Shown here: positions 22,925 to 33,353 of the stretch, one piece after another
Position numbering within the stretch: position 1 is the first letter of the stretch
How the letters are laid out: every line of letters starts with the position of its first letter
NCBI GenBank assembly: GCA_034440615.1
Contig: JAOTOM010003693.1
Location: 1 to 64,000, forward strand
Direction: 5' to 3'
DNA: 64,000 nucleotides
Origin: Ashinkailepas kermadecensis
Taxonomy: Eukaryota > Arthropoda > Thecostraca > Neolepadidae
Program-made: the position numbers and the translations under genes
The notes under the pieces: model-generated
What the model was told of the DNA's origin: nothing
Database searches by the model: none
What the model saw: only the letters and a program-made list of their open reading frames with translations

Positions 22925-25700
22925 CAGTCATGTGAGCTCGTGGGTGGCATAGATAGGTCGGACCCTAAGCTTACAAACACGTCCACATTTACTTGCACAC
23001 TTACCCCACCCCGCAGTGGGGTCAGCCTCGTTACTCGGCTGGCTAGGGAAATGGTGCTCCCTCGGGTTACCACAGCCGCCCCGATAAGGGGCTTGAAAGC
23101 ACGGAGGTGTTTCCGGTGGCTCACGCAGTGCTGTCCCCATCGTCCTTCCCTCTATTCCCTTCCCATGATCCATCCCGTTCCGACGTCCCTTTGTATGTCC
23201 TGCATCAAACCCTGCAACAACAGCCCCTCCCCCATCACGAGCAGGTGGGCCAGCTTCCCCTGGTCTACAGGTCCGTTCAGTTTTATCGGGGAAGTCGTGC
23301 CTCCTCGGTCCGTCCCCCGGGTTGACAGAGTCCTGGAGGTTGAGGTCCCCCGTCGCACGGTGCTAGTTGCGACGGGAGAGCAACACGCCTCTTTGGTCCT
23401 GATTTCCCGGAGGGGCGGGTGGGCCCGTAAGCCCCATACGGGCCAAGTGACAGGTCGCCTCGGGCTAGGGCCCTGGGTTTCTTCCCAGTGCCTGCTCGCC
23501 CGACTGGCCCGAGTCAAGGGGTGAGCGGCGCCGACGTGCGGTTGTGGTGGTGAGCCTCTCTCTCCCGGCCGCGCAAAGCGCCACCTGCCCCGTTTCGCCT
23601 CGCGGACGTTTGGCGTCCTGCTGTTACGGCAGCAGGCGTCACCCCGTAAGGCCCCTTGTGGTGGAACGTCGCGCGGGGCCGAAACAAAACACTAACATGG
23701 ATTCTTCTGAGGCACAAATATACCCTCGTCCTCGCCTTGACTCGGACGATTCGTCGTTCCCGTCTTCCCCATCCCAGTACCGCGCCTCCTCGGTGAGGCC
23801 CGATTTGGACGCTGTCTCGGCTAGCCCTTCTGTTGGGAGATTCTCGTCCCGTCGGGGCGACGCGACCTGGCAAGACACCTGAACATGAAACAGAAGTAGA
23901 GCCCGAGTTCGTCGACCCAACTGTACTGATCTTGTCGAGTTCAGAGCTCAGACTGCCAGACCTCAGCCCTTTCCAACGGTGTGAGGGCACCGAGCGATTC
24001 GGTACAGTGGTTCGGTGCGACAGATTGGGTGATGGTGGCATCGAAGTGGATTTTTTGGATCCGGAGGAAGCTAGGCGGACGTTAAAGGCCACGCTCTTTA
24101 CGTTTCCTTACGCTATCGATGGGAAACGCGTGCAAAGGACTGTACCCTGTATATGAAAACTCATCGCCCTAAAAACTGCTACAGAGGTGTCGTCACTCGC
24201 TATGACCTGCAAGGTATGTCATGCGAAGAAATTGTCCGCTGTCTTGCAGGGTTCGGTGTCCTGGAGGCTAGAAGATTAAAGACGAAAAGAGATGGTGTTT
24301 CACATGACACAGAGGATATTGTACTCACTTTTAACTCCCAAACACAGCCTATACACGTAAAAATCTGGCATATTAGGGTCAGGGTCCGCGCTTATCGACC
24401 AATCCCGATGAGATGCTTCGCCTGTCATAGGTACGGACACACCAGCCGCCACTGTCGAGCCAAGCCGAGATGTCTGCAATGTGCCTCCTCGGAGCATTCT
24501 GTAGACGCCTGCACATCGGACACATTGTGTTGTCCTAACTGCAAGGATGGTCACTCTGTTCGTGACCGAGTATGGCCAGTTGTCAAGAGGGAACAGAACA
24601 TCATAACATTGAAGTGTGACAGGGGCGTGTCTTTCCGAGAATCTCCGGAAATGACCGAGGCGGCCACTACACCTCGCTCTTATGCGGCCGTGGTGGTCAG
24701 CTCCGCCCATCCCCTTCAACCAGAGTCATTCCAGGAGCGAACAGACATGCCACCTACTGCGCCAGCACCACGAAGCTGTGATCCTCCTGGTAGCGATGCT
24801 CTGGACAAGACGACAGCCCGCCAATTGATTGACCTGCTAAATGAATGTGGTCTGGCCAGCATCCAGGTAAACTCAGGGGATGAAATCCCGGCGGGAGCAT
24901 ATGGAGTTGCAGCCGACTACGTCTTACCGGCACGCTCTGCTGCTGTGCAGACACAAGCTTCGTGCAGTTCCCCGAGACAGCGTCGTCCTGAGCAGCGCAC
25001 GATCGCCTGCCCAACTGACGCTCCCGTAACTCAGGAGACTGAACCGACCATGGTGGCGTCCACTCAAACAACTCCCGCACAAGCCCCTAAGTTACCACCC
25101 CCATCGACTATTTCACCTCTCCGATCGACCAGCTCATTGTCGTCACTGAGAATTCCTGTGCGAAGTGGAGCTCCGGACCTGACCGCGCGAGGTCGAGCAG
25201 AGCGAAATACGAGTGTGACACCAAACATCGATGGGAAATGCGTGATGGATAATCTCCCATGGCTGCGAGGGTCGGTACACTAGAATGCTCGCCGTCGGTG
25301 ACGCGCGCACCACCTGGCACATCTGGACAAATTATGGGTCCACATCCACCTCCAGTCCCATTAACAGGCCAACCAATCACACCGCCCACAAGCCGTAAGC
25401 GGATGCATATTTCGCCGCCGACCAAAGCGAATCGCAAATCCCGTCCCCGCGCTGAGTCGCCCGTGATGAGGTACCCATCTCCACACCGGGACGTATGGGA
25501 TAGACGACCGCCTCAACCGGAACAATGGTCAATCGCACACGTCATATTCTTAAGCGGCTGACTGCGAAAACACATTGACACCTCAGCATGACAATGTTTT
25601 ACAACGATTCTACTGCAGAGTTGTAATGAATAAACTATTTATGGGCGCTACATGACCAGTGCAGTCGATGCGCACTTGACACCAAAATAACTAACTAACT
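22925..25700 (+). mobile_element. ORF2-deleted non-LTR retrotransposon
   Basis: The element has a 5' UTR-like GC-rich leader (22925-23690), a decayed zinc-knuckle ORF1 (23697-25561) and a short 3' end (25600-25700). The 3' end carries GGGCGCTACATGACC, GTCGATGCGC and a TAAC tail. The start of an ORF2 may persist at 25527 (ATG, then VNRTRHIL), overlapping the end of ORF1. It terminates after 17 codons, and the endonuclease and reverse transcriptase are absent. The simplest reading is one large internal deletion joining the ORF2 start to the ORF2 end/3' UTR. The left boundary is approximate. The ORF1 type suits the Jockey/CR1/I group of LINEs, but the clade is not certain. Confidence 0.8.
23697..25561 (+). 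pseudogene. LINE ORF1 (zinc-knuckle nucleic-acid-binding protein), frameshifted
   Basis: ORF1 proteins of such LINEs bind the element RNA as a ribonucleoprotein. The start chosen is the ATG of MDSSEAQIYPRPRLDSDD at 23697. Reading must shift frame near 23830-23880, near 24140-24155 and near 25260-25280, so the copy is broken at least three times. In the longest intact frame (24153-25283) are RGVVTRYDLQGMSCEEIV and VRAYRPIPMR. Then come two CCHC knuckles, CFACHRYGHTSRHC and CLQCASSEHSVDAC. A third, CPNCKDGHSVRDRV, has lost its final Cys. A Pro/Thr/Ser-rich C-terminal region follows. The N-terminal part is acidic and Ser-rich. This order is typical of Jockey/CR1-like ORF1. Confidence 0.85.
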
Positions 25701-25713
25701 AACCTGCACACTT

Positions 25714-25961
25714 ACACACGTACAGACATGCGCGTGTGTGCAAGCTGAGACTGTGCAAACATGCACGTGTGTGCAAACTAGACTGCGCAAACATGCAAGT
25801 GTGTGGAAGTTGAAGCTGTGCACACATGCAAATGTGTGCAAACTGAGACTGTGCAGACATGCACATGTGTGCAAACTGAGATTGTGCAAACATACACGTG
25901 TGTGCAAACTGAAACAATACAAACATGCAAGTGTGTGCATACTGAGACTGTGCAAACATGT
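25714..25961. repeat. 33-bp minisatellite, about 7-8 diverged copies
   Basis: The unit is GTGTGCAAACTGAGACTGTG CAAACATGCACGT. It starts immediately after the TAAC tail of the LINE. Copies differ at many positions, so it is older than the arrays at 9.5 or 21 kb. The Cys/His-rich frames are artefacts. Confidence 0.9.
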
Positions 25962-26299
25962 ATCTGAACACCTTACACTCACACTTTTGCTACGATGGTG
26001 AATGTTATCCATTGAGCATGTTTACCTATTTTATTATTTTCCAGTATACATTTGACGTGTTGTCAGGGGTAAATGTTATGCCATGCTTTTGGAAAGTATC
26101 GGTTCATTTTAATTATTATTTATTTTTGATACCTGTGGCTTTCCGGGACAACTTGGTTTCAATTGTATATAGGTAGTGTATAATCTTGAAATAAAATCAA
26201 CAGTTAAAATAAAAAATAAACAGCTAAGGATTTGGAAACATTAACACTATCCTCTGAATGGCCATCAAGATGAGATGGGTGGGTGTCAGCCCACCCCTG

Positions 26300-26530
26300 T
26301 GTAGAAGACCAAGGGCCGACTGGCATTGCCAACGGTGACAAGACCATTGGCGCTATATGATCAACATGGTCGATGCGCCCTAAAGCCCAAATAACTAACT
26401 AACGGTGACAAGACCGAGGGCGGACTGGCATTGTCAACTGTGACAAGACCGAGGACGGACTGACATTGTCAACTGTGACAAGACCGAGGGTGGACTGACA
26501 TTGCCAACTGTGACAATACCGAGGGGGGAC
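26300..26530. repeat. 35-bp tandem repeat, interrupted by a retroinsertion
   Basis: The unit is GACTGGCATTGTCAACTGTG ACAAGACCGAGGGCG. The second unit is split by the TAAC-tailed insertion at 26346-26400. The same unit reappears at 34820-34995. Confidence 0.9.
26331..26415 (+). mobile_element. Ultra-short TAAC-tailed retroinsertion with 15-bp TSD
   Basis: A 55-bp body (26346-26400) reads ATTGGCGCTATATGATCAAC, ATGGTCGATGCGCCCTAAAG and CCCAAATAACTAACT. It is flanked by direct repeats AACGGTGACAAGACC at 26331-26345 and 26401-26415. Because it sits inside a 35-bp tandem unit, neighbouring units show the empty site. That makes the insertion and its duplication unambiguous. Confidence 0.92.
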
Positions 26531-26742
26531 TGACCAGAGGTGAAAAAAAAACTGCTTACTGGACTACCCGAGTAGGAGACAGAACATTTGCTTAACAAAG
26601 TACTCAGCAGACAGTACTACGCGAAGGCGTAGTCACCACTCAAACCTACTTTTCCATTCCAGAACGATATATTCATGCTTCTATGGAATAATTGATGCAA
26701 TGATTAACATAATAAAACAGCATGTTTAATTTAATAATCGTG

Positions 26743-26990
26743 TCCTTGGCTGTGGGGAGACAGCCTCCAATTCGTAAGAGTTGTTACCTGGCGAGAAAAC
26801 GAAATCGCTGTACGGACTAGATTGCTTTGATTTGGATGGGATTTTAGCTCTTATTGTCTGACTCCTTGGCTGTGGTGAGACAGACTCCAATTGGCAAGAG
26901 TTGTCACCTCGGGAGAAAAACGAAATCCTCGTACGGCCTAGCTTCCTTTGATTTGGAAGGGAGTTTAGCTCTTATTGCCTGACTCCTGAA
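26743..26990. repeat. Tandem duplication of about 120 bp
   Basis: The block CTCCTTGGCTGTGGTGAGAC, then CTCCAATTGGCAAGAGTTGT and CTTTGATTTGGAAGGGA TTTAGCTCTTATTG, occurs twice (about 26743-26862 and 26863-26990) with about 15% difference. It lies just upstream of the zinc-finger-like ORF at 27.2 kb. Confidence 0.85.
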
Positions 26991-27201
26991 GTTCATTTTT
27001 TTCAGCTTCATGGATCGTGTTACAACGGGTGACGCGCTTGCGACGAAACTGGCTCATGTGTGTGCAGTACCGGTTGTAGATCGCCTTGGGTTGTTGGCGC
27101 ACGTTTGGTGGTTTGAAGCATTGATACTCGTCGCAGAATATTTCTCAGCGAACCTTGTTATTTTGCCTTCTGCTCTGTGTTTGTATTATCAGGTGGCAGA
27201 C

Positions 27202-27333
27202 ATGGGTCGACCTCCGTCACGTATGAAAGTTCGTTGTGGACATTTTAACTGTACTTTCAATGGCGGAAGGAGAAACCTGAAAAGGCACATGGACACCAAA
27301 CACAAAGGATTGCCCACTATTCTAAAGCATTGA
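27202..27333 (+). CDS. Small C2H2 zinc-finger ORF or 5' exon
   Basis: From ATG 27202 the frame encodes MGRPPSRMKVRCGHFNC followed by NLKRHMDTKHKG. That fits one C2H2 finger, C-x4-C and H-x4-H, in a 43-residue product ending at TGA 27331. The frame is open upstream to 27010, and an acceptor-like TTATTATCAG precedes the ATG at about 27191. A good donor, CCAAG/GTAAG, lies at about 27370, after the stop. It could be a short upstream ORF in a 5' exon of the hAT-derived gene, a standalone fragment or a relic of a BED/C2H2 transposase N-terminus. Whether it is translated is unknown. Confidence 0.4.
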   Translation: MGRPPSRMKVRCGHFNCTFNGGRRNLKRHMDTKHKGLPTILKH

Positions 27334-28663
27334 AGTTTTGGTGCTGGCGGCAAATGGCAGTCTTGGCTCCAAGGTAAGAACTTGAACAGAACCTATTCTG
27401 AAAGTAGGTACCTACCTAGGTAGTTTTTGATGAACCAAGGAGGCGAAGGGGCTATGTCTGCAAACAGTTCTACAGTCATATTCTCAAAAACTTGCCTTTC
27501 CTATGTGAAAGAAAGTGAATTTCAAAATGATATGGCCCTCATCTTAAAACTTGATAATCAGGCTTCAAGGTGAGGGGTATGCATGAACTTTATTCTACGG
27601 TGGTTTATATGGCAGCAGGATTAACATGTAAATCAGTAGAAGTCAGATGAGACATTCGGTTGAGACATCCAGTTTTATGGAAATGTTATCTGAATTTTTA
27701 AAGTTGAAAAGTTAATCTAGCCCAAGGCTATAGAACACAGGTAGAACGCTCCGCTTCCCAAAAAGGGAGACGCTTGAGCCGACCCTCAATTCTATAGCCT
27801 TGAGCCGACCAATCAGCGTTTGACGACCTCCGCCGATCGTGGCAATAGTAAAGGCCGTAGGGCAAAACTTGTGGAAGCTATTATTCATATATTGTTCCAT
27901 TCTTCGTGCTAATTTTCTACAAAGGCATTCTTGCTATTTTAATCTTGATCTTTAATACTACTTTATCACAATGTCAACGCTAACAGGGAACAAAAAATTG
28001 ATATTTGTGTGGATGTCATCGGTTTCGCCGCACTAAAAGCAAAATATTTGTTTACCATTGTCACGATCGACGGAGGTCTTGAAACGCTGATTGGTCGGCT
28101 CAGGCGTCTCCCTTTTTTGATTGGACTAAAATGCTGGAGCGCACCCCCAAGCCCAAGCTGCCCAAGCCCAAGCTGATCTAGCCCAAGCTGTTTTTGAAGA
28201 AGCACAATTTAAAATCAAAAACACTTCTTTTTGCAAAAAAAGTTTTCGAAATGAATATAGATAAATTTGTGGTTTAAGGCATTTTTTGATTTCTTGGAAT
28301 TTCTTTTTTTTCAGTGCAGTGTTTATGAATGTGCTTGATATGATGTGAAAACTCATTTCCTCTGTAGATGCATACTTTTCAGCTTGGAAGCAGAATATCA
28401 TCCAAAAACGGCTTGAAGTTGGGTAATATAGCATAAAAATAATATTTTATTTGAAATTGTGAAAGAAGTGACATGTAAGGAAACAAATTCTTATTTAAGA
28501 ATTAAAAACTTGCAAGACTTGCAAGACTTGTTTTGGAAATAAATTTCAAATAAAATATCCTAACCTAACCCAACCTAGCCTGAAATGTTGTTGGAGAAAA
28601 CAACTAGATGTTGAGTAAACAATGTACACTTGAGTGCACAAATAATTATAGGTGTAGAAAGCC

Positions 28664-28999
28664 ATGCATACTCTACACTGTCTCCCTGTAGATTTGTTTG
28701 GTTGCATTTCGTGTGATGCCTATAAATATGAAATGAATGACATTGCTATATTTCCTTCTGAATTAATTACTTCAAATTTTGATGGTTCATGGCATGAAGT
28801 TGCCTACATATCTTCTGAAATTGAAAATTGTGGAGCAGTCATGCCTGATATCTACCAAAGGCTGTGTCACAGACACACAGCGAACATGCATAGCTTATGC
28901 CAGGCTGAGTTACAATCCTTCAAGGGTGTTCACATGGTTTGCAGATGGGAACTGGATCACAAACAGGAAAAGATGGGCACAAGGCTGAAAGTGAATTGA
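28664..28999 (+). CDS. Unrecognised ORF, possible exon
   Basis: A 111-codon frame contains HCLPVDLFGCISCDAYKYE, then SWHEVAYISSEIENCGAVM and QRLCHRHTANMHSLC. It is rich in Cys and His and unusually long for this AT-rich neighbourhood, but I recognise no family. A weak acceptor (GGTGTAG) lies at 28657 and a possible donor (GTGAAT) before the stop. It may be an unassigned exon of the nested gene or chance. Confidence 0.25.
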   Translation: MHTLHCLPVDLFGCISCDAYKYEMNDIAIFPSELITSNFDGSWHEVAYISSEIENCGAVMPDIYQRLCHRHTANMHSLCQAELQSFKGVHMVCRWELDHKQEKMGTRLKVN

Positions 29000-29236
29000 G
29001 GTTTCCCCGAAGTGAGCTGAAAGGACGTTTTTTGTGTGAAAAATCATTTTCTTTCACTTGGGTTCATATTTTATTACATCAACAATCAACAATGATTTGT
29101 TCTGGCTGATCTTGGTTTTAATTGATGTCTGGCTTCCGTCAATTTTTTCCCAAGAAGAATATGTTACTTTTTCTTTTATTGGTTGTCTTTCTAAGGTTGT
29201 CCTCAATACTTAGTTAAATTATCATATTTTTCACAG

Positions 29237-29344
29237 GAATGACCAAGGGCACAGGCAGTGGAGAACAAGGTAAGGACACTACAGAGCTGCCATTTCAGTC
29301 ATCCAGTCCTGGAGGACCATCAGTGTCTGCTAATCAGACTGCAG
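29237..29344 (+). CDS. hAT-derived gene: upstream exon, copy A of a duplicated 108-bp segment
   Basis: The acceptor TTTTTCACAG precedes GA-ATG at 29239, so this exon could supply the start codon. The frame reads MTKGTGSGEQ, then GKDTTELPFQSSSPGGPSVS and ANQTA. Two donors are in the same phase: CAAG/GTAAGG after 29269 and GCAG/GTGGAT after 29344. Both exit in phase 1, matching the phase-1 acceptor at 30853; either choice joins to Glu-Pro-Pro-His-Lys. The short isoform would add 11 residues, the long one 36. The product is Ser/Gly-rich and probably disordered. A homologous 108-bp segment lies at 29903-30010. Confidence 0.55.
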
Positions 29345-29417
29345 GTGGATTTTTTTTCTTCAATGCCTGCTTTGTGTGTGGCTGAGCATTAATGTTAACA
29401 AATCCTTGAGTTTTCAG

Positions 29418-29626
29418 TGGCACCTTTCAAGATAATTGAGAAGTCAAATGATCAAAAATGCTTGGAATGGTGTTCGGCAGTGCATGGAGATCTTAAGTCA
29501 GATCTTAAGTGCAATGATTTGAGACATGCATTAATTAAGCATTACATTAGCTTACTGTCACAGTCAACTCAGTTGAAGTATTTCAGCAATACTATGACAC
29601 TGTTGGCAAAATCTTGTCCATCATGA
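29418..29626 (+). CDS. Possible alternative terminal exon, product not recognised
   Basis: The acceptor TGAGTTTTCAG ends at 29417. Read in phase 1 (G plus TG) the frame is VAPFKIIEKSNDQKCLEW, then CSAVHGDLKSDLK and HALIKHYISLLSQ. It ends at TGA 29624-29626. If exon 29237-29344 splices here instead of to 30853, a protein of about 105 residues results. I know no family for it. The frame is open only because of this phase; confidence is low. Confidence 0.3.
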
Positions 29627-29902
29627 ATCGACCTTTACCAGACCTTTGGACTGGATTGTGTGCAATTGCTTGTCTATTTTTTCCCTCAATTAGTACCTTC
29701 ATGCAAAGTAAGGGACTAACAGTACCCACCAATAATTGGTCTGATTTCATGTTAATAAGCAATGCTGTCCTCATAAAGAAATCTTGGTGTTTGTTGATTT
29801 TTTGTTTCAAACCCATGTTTTCCAAACTAAATTTGTTGTTTGTTTCTAAGCTGTGTGTTGTTGATAATGGTTTCATACCAAGTAAATCATGTGGTTTCTC
29901 AG

Positions 29903-30010
29903 GAATCACATACTCTTCAGAGAGTGGAGAACAAGACGGTGCCCCTTCTCTGTCTACCTCTCAGAACGTCTGTCCTAAGGGGCCATCAAACTCTGTTCAA
30001 CAAACTTCAG
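29903..30010 (+). pseudogene. Copy B of the duplicated 108-bp exon segment
   Basis: This segment is homologous to 29237-29344 at identical length with no gap: acceptor TTTCTCAG, then GA-ATC where copy A has GA-ATG. It shares the block AGTGGAGAACAAG and the peptide pattern SGEQ..S..GPS.S..QT. The frame is open: GITYSSESGEQDGAPSLSTS and so on. However, both donor sites of copy A are lost: GGTAAGG became GACGGTG, and GCAG/GT became TCAG/AT. It therefore looks like a decayed duplicate, unless it uses another donor downstream. Confidence 0.55.
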
Positions 30011-30852
30011 ATATTTTGATTGGCTGCATGGGCTGGATTTGTCACAGGAAGGATGGGGGATATATCCCCTCCAACACCTCTGGTACTTAATGTTACTACT
30101 GTGCAGACATGGGTGTGAGTCAAGCTAGACGTGGAATCTGGTCTGGAGTCATGACTTTTTGAGGGCGAGATCAAGCGATTCAGTTCATTACACTTGTAAA
30201 TCAGAATCAGACTAACCATTTTGCCAGTGGGCTTGAGGCCAGACCCAATCCTAATGAATGAGCATCAGGCTCAGATTCAGCAATTCTGCAAACTTCGGAC
30301 TCGGAATCGAATCCAGACTCAACCTAGGATTCATCAATGTTCCACTCATACTTTTACCAATTAAATCAAGCTTGACAACCTGCTGAAGGGAACACAGCCA
30401 ACCAACTGACTGAACCATCTCACAAGCCTGAGATCATTCAGCCTTGGATATCTACTTAGATTCAATTAAATATGTTCTGACATGAGCCATTGATGAGCCT
30501 TGATTAGTTAAATGGTTTTAATGGTATTAAATGGTGAGTGAAATGTATTATAACTGTACTGGTAAGCCATACTATGCTGTTTTATGGGCTGTGTTTGCCA
30601 ACGTTTTTGTAATAATACGCAACCTACCAATAATATTCAGCTCTGCCATGTGATGGCATCCTGTTATGTTTTTCTTAAACTGCACACATGATGAAAACAA
30701 CCTTGCAGCAATATTGGCATTTTATGGTAAAACTATGTGTGTTAGTGGGGTGTAATAGTTTGCAATAGTAGAGTTTCTAATACCGTCTGTGTTGGCGTGG
30801 GTGCTGTGAGTAGATGCCTGCTGTGCTGACACCGATCTATGCTTCTTTTCAG

Positions 30853-32205
30853 AACCACCACACAAGAGGGTTCCGTATCCCAGTGAGTTAAATCACATGG
30901 CTGCTAGGATGTCTGTGCTTGAACAGAAAACCGACCAGATCATCCACATTCTCAAGAAACCGACCCCGGCCGGTAACGGATTATCCCCTGACCTGGAAGC
31001 AGAGGTGCTGTTCCGCCCCGGGAGAGGCATCTCCTGTCTTCAAGCTGCTTCTGGGCAGCATCTGGTAGCGTCGCCCGAGAGTAACATCCTGCACTGCGAC
31101 ATCTGTGCCCAGGAGCCTAATGGAAATGCTGCTCGCGGATTTGGAGTCTTCGCATACAACTTCGGTCTCGGATCGGAATTTCCGCCAGGCCAGCCCATGC
31201 CCGAGAGATTCAAATCGCTGAGAACAGCTGTGAAGGGACACTTCATGTCCTCTCAACACAAGAAGGTCCAGACGCGGGCCAGGGAAGCTGAGAACAAGGA
31301 AGCGGTTCGTGGGAGTGAGTCGGATTCCGTCGCCCATGGTGTGCTCCGGGCGACGTACTACACGCTGAAGAAGTCCCTACCGCAGAGCACGTTCGACGAG
31401 CTCATCGTCCTCCTTCACGCAAGTGGGGAAAATGTGAGGGACAAAAACCACAATGCCTTGCTCATGAACAAGGTGCGTGATGCTTTCCATGGAGAGATGA
31501 CGATAATGATACGGAAGCACATATCGTCTCAGCCGTGCGTCGCTCTTGTTGCCGACAAAATTACTTTAAATCGACGCACCGTGGACATCACTGCCATCAT
31601 CACGGTCGTTCCAGACGCACCACCAGGGCATCTAATACAGAGTCTCGTGATCGGCGCACCCATGGTGAAACATCACGATGGCGAATCCATTGCCCAAGAG
31701 CTAAAAGCCACCCAGGCGCTCGTGGGAATTGAGTCGGCCCAAAAAGTGGCTTCGTTTGCAGCGGATGGCCAGTATCACCACGTCTCAATTCCTGAGAAAC
31801 TCACACGTGCCCTCAACTCGGCCAACGCAGGTGGACAGACGGAGACAGTCTCCATACCTGCCATATGGGATGCCAGCCATCTGATGAACCTGGTGGAGCA
31901 AGACGCCCGAGCTGAGTCTGCGTGCCTGTGGGTAGACGACATTGTCGAAGGTATGACACGCATCACAAAAAAGTTCAGCTACGGCAAGGGTCTAGAAGAA
32001 CTTCTAGACACGACAGCGGATGATGCCACAACTGTGACACAGAAATTGTGGTCCAACACCAGGTTCGCTGCGCACGCCGCCAACACCTTCAAGGCATTTG
32101 GAGCCAATGCACAAACCATGTGCGAGGTCCTGCGTGATCGTCTGAAGAAAGAAAAACGGGCGGCTGTCGCCCAAGAGCAGTGGGAAGACATCTCTTCTCT
32201 AGAAG
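30853..32205 (+). CDS. hAT-transposase-derived protein, main exon
   Basis: This 1353-bp exon (acceptor CTTCTTTTCAG, phase 1 in; donor GAAG/GTGAGT, phase 1 out) encodes about 450 residues. Counting from the Met at 30897, a zinc-finger-like motif has C67-x2-C70 and H115-x5-H121 around a long insert. A hAT-like RNase H fold follows: VALVADKITLNRRTVDITA places an Asp at 220, ASFAADGQYHHV an Asp at 290, and IWDASHLMNL (324-332) matches the hAT CxxH region with Trp-Asp replacing the Cys side. RFAAHAANTFKAFGAN near 390-404 is also typical of the insert of ZNF862-like hAT derivatives. Codon use is even and GC-rich, unlike flanking DNA. Splicing and an intact frame suggest a domesticated gene rather than a live transposon. 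A sequence-specific DNA-binding role is inference. Confidence 0.82.
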
Positions 32206-32709
32206 GTGAGTGGGCTAGCAAACTATCATTATTTGTACCAAAATTGAAGCAGACGCAATGATAGCCCAAGCATACCGGTGGTTTTGCGGAACACCCATGC
32301 CTCGGTCCCTGCTACTGTGCGACTATGATAATTTGTTTTCAATGATTCTTAAAATAATAATATTCATTAACATATACTTGTTGAATCTGGTTGGATTGTT
32401 GATCATCGTGCATGTGCATAAATAAGAGTGTGTTCTGTTCGCTATCTAACTTCTAAATTATCCATGGATTTACTATGTTTCGTGGATTTATGCATATTTG
32501 CATATCTATGATGCTCATTGACAATACTGACATGGTATTGTCGTGGCATATTTTAAATTCGTTCATACATGTGTAAGCATGCAGGTACTGCTGCTCAGTA
32601 TGAACAGTTTAGCATTTAACGCGCCCACACGCTACTGTTCCCCCATATGCTTTCGTTCATTTTGCTTCATGGTGAATTGCTTGAACATTTTCATGTTGCT
32701 TATTTTCAG

Positions 32710-32978
32710 ATGAGACGTTCATGACGCGCGTTGCTGCTCTGCACGACGTCTACGACATCCTTGGGCGGGGAAGCCAGGCACAACAGAACACTCAGCTGCT
32801 ACCCTGGGAGTGTCGCACTGAGTACGGCACCACGATGAGCAGCCTCCAGGGCATGGCGGCAGCCGTGGCTGCTCTGAGCCAGAAAGGAGTGAACCCTGCA
32901 GCACATACCCTCGGAGTGGTGGACTTCGAGGAACTCTGGCCAAATCTGATGCAGCACAAGAATGGCTTGCACACTCAG
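32710..32978 (+). CDS. hAT-derived gene: second coding exon
   Basis: The acceptor GCTTATTTTCAG enters in phase 1, completing GAT (Asp) with the previous exon. The donor ACTCAG/GTGAAC exits in phase 0. The exon is 269 bp and encodes DETFMTRVAALHDVYDILGR, then SQAQQNTQLLPWECRTEYG and HTLGVVDFEELWPNLMQHK. The first part resembles the helical segment of hAT proteins between the RNase H halves (F-x-x-x-v-x-x-l-h-d-v-l-x-x-l-s). The phases match both neighbours exactly. Confidence 0.85.
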
Positions 32979-33353
32979 GTGAACACCTATTGAACTTAAC
33001 AGCTATTTATTTCACTGCCTAAAGGCTCACGTGTTTTCGTCTGGAAGCTTAATGTGTTCTTTCACATTACAGTTGCTAGTAACTTGCTTGTAATATCTCC
33101 GTCCCTCCCGTCTTCTTGCTTTTCCTGGAATACTAAGCTACTGGTGCTAAGCTAACATTCGGTAGTATTTAACATTATCCTTCTGATGATACAAAATAAC
33201 CTGGGCTATCGACATGCTGTAAGACTGCAATAATCAATTCATCAGCCATTATGTTCACTCGAAGCATAGCATAACCATTTTACTAATGAAATTCAGACTT
33301 CTGTTTATTCAGCATCCGATTATCTTCGGTCCTATAATAATCATAATCCACAG

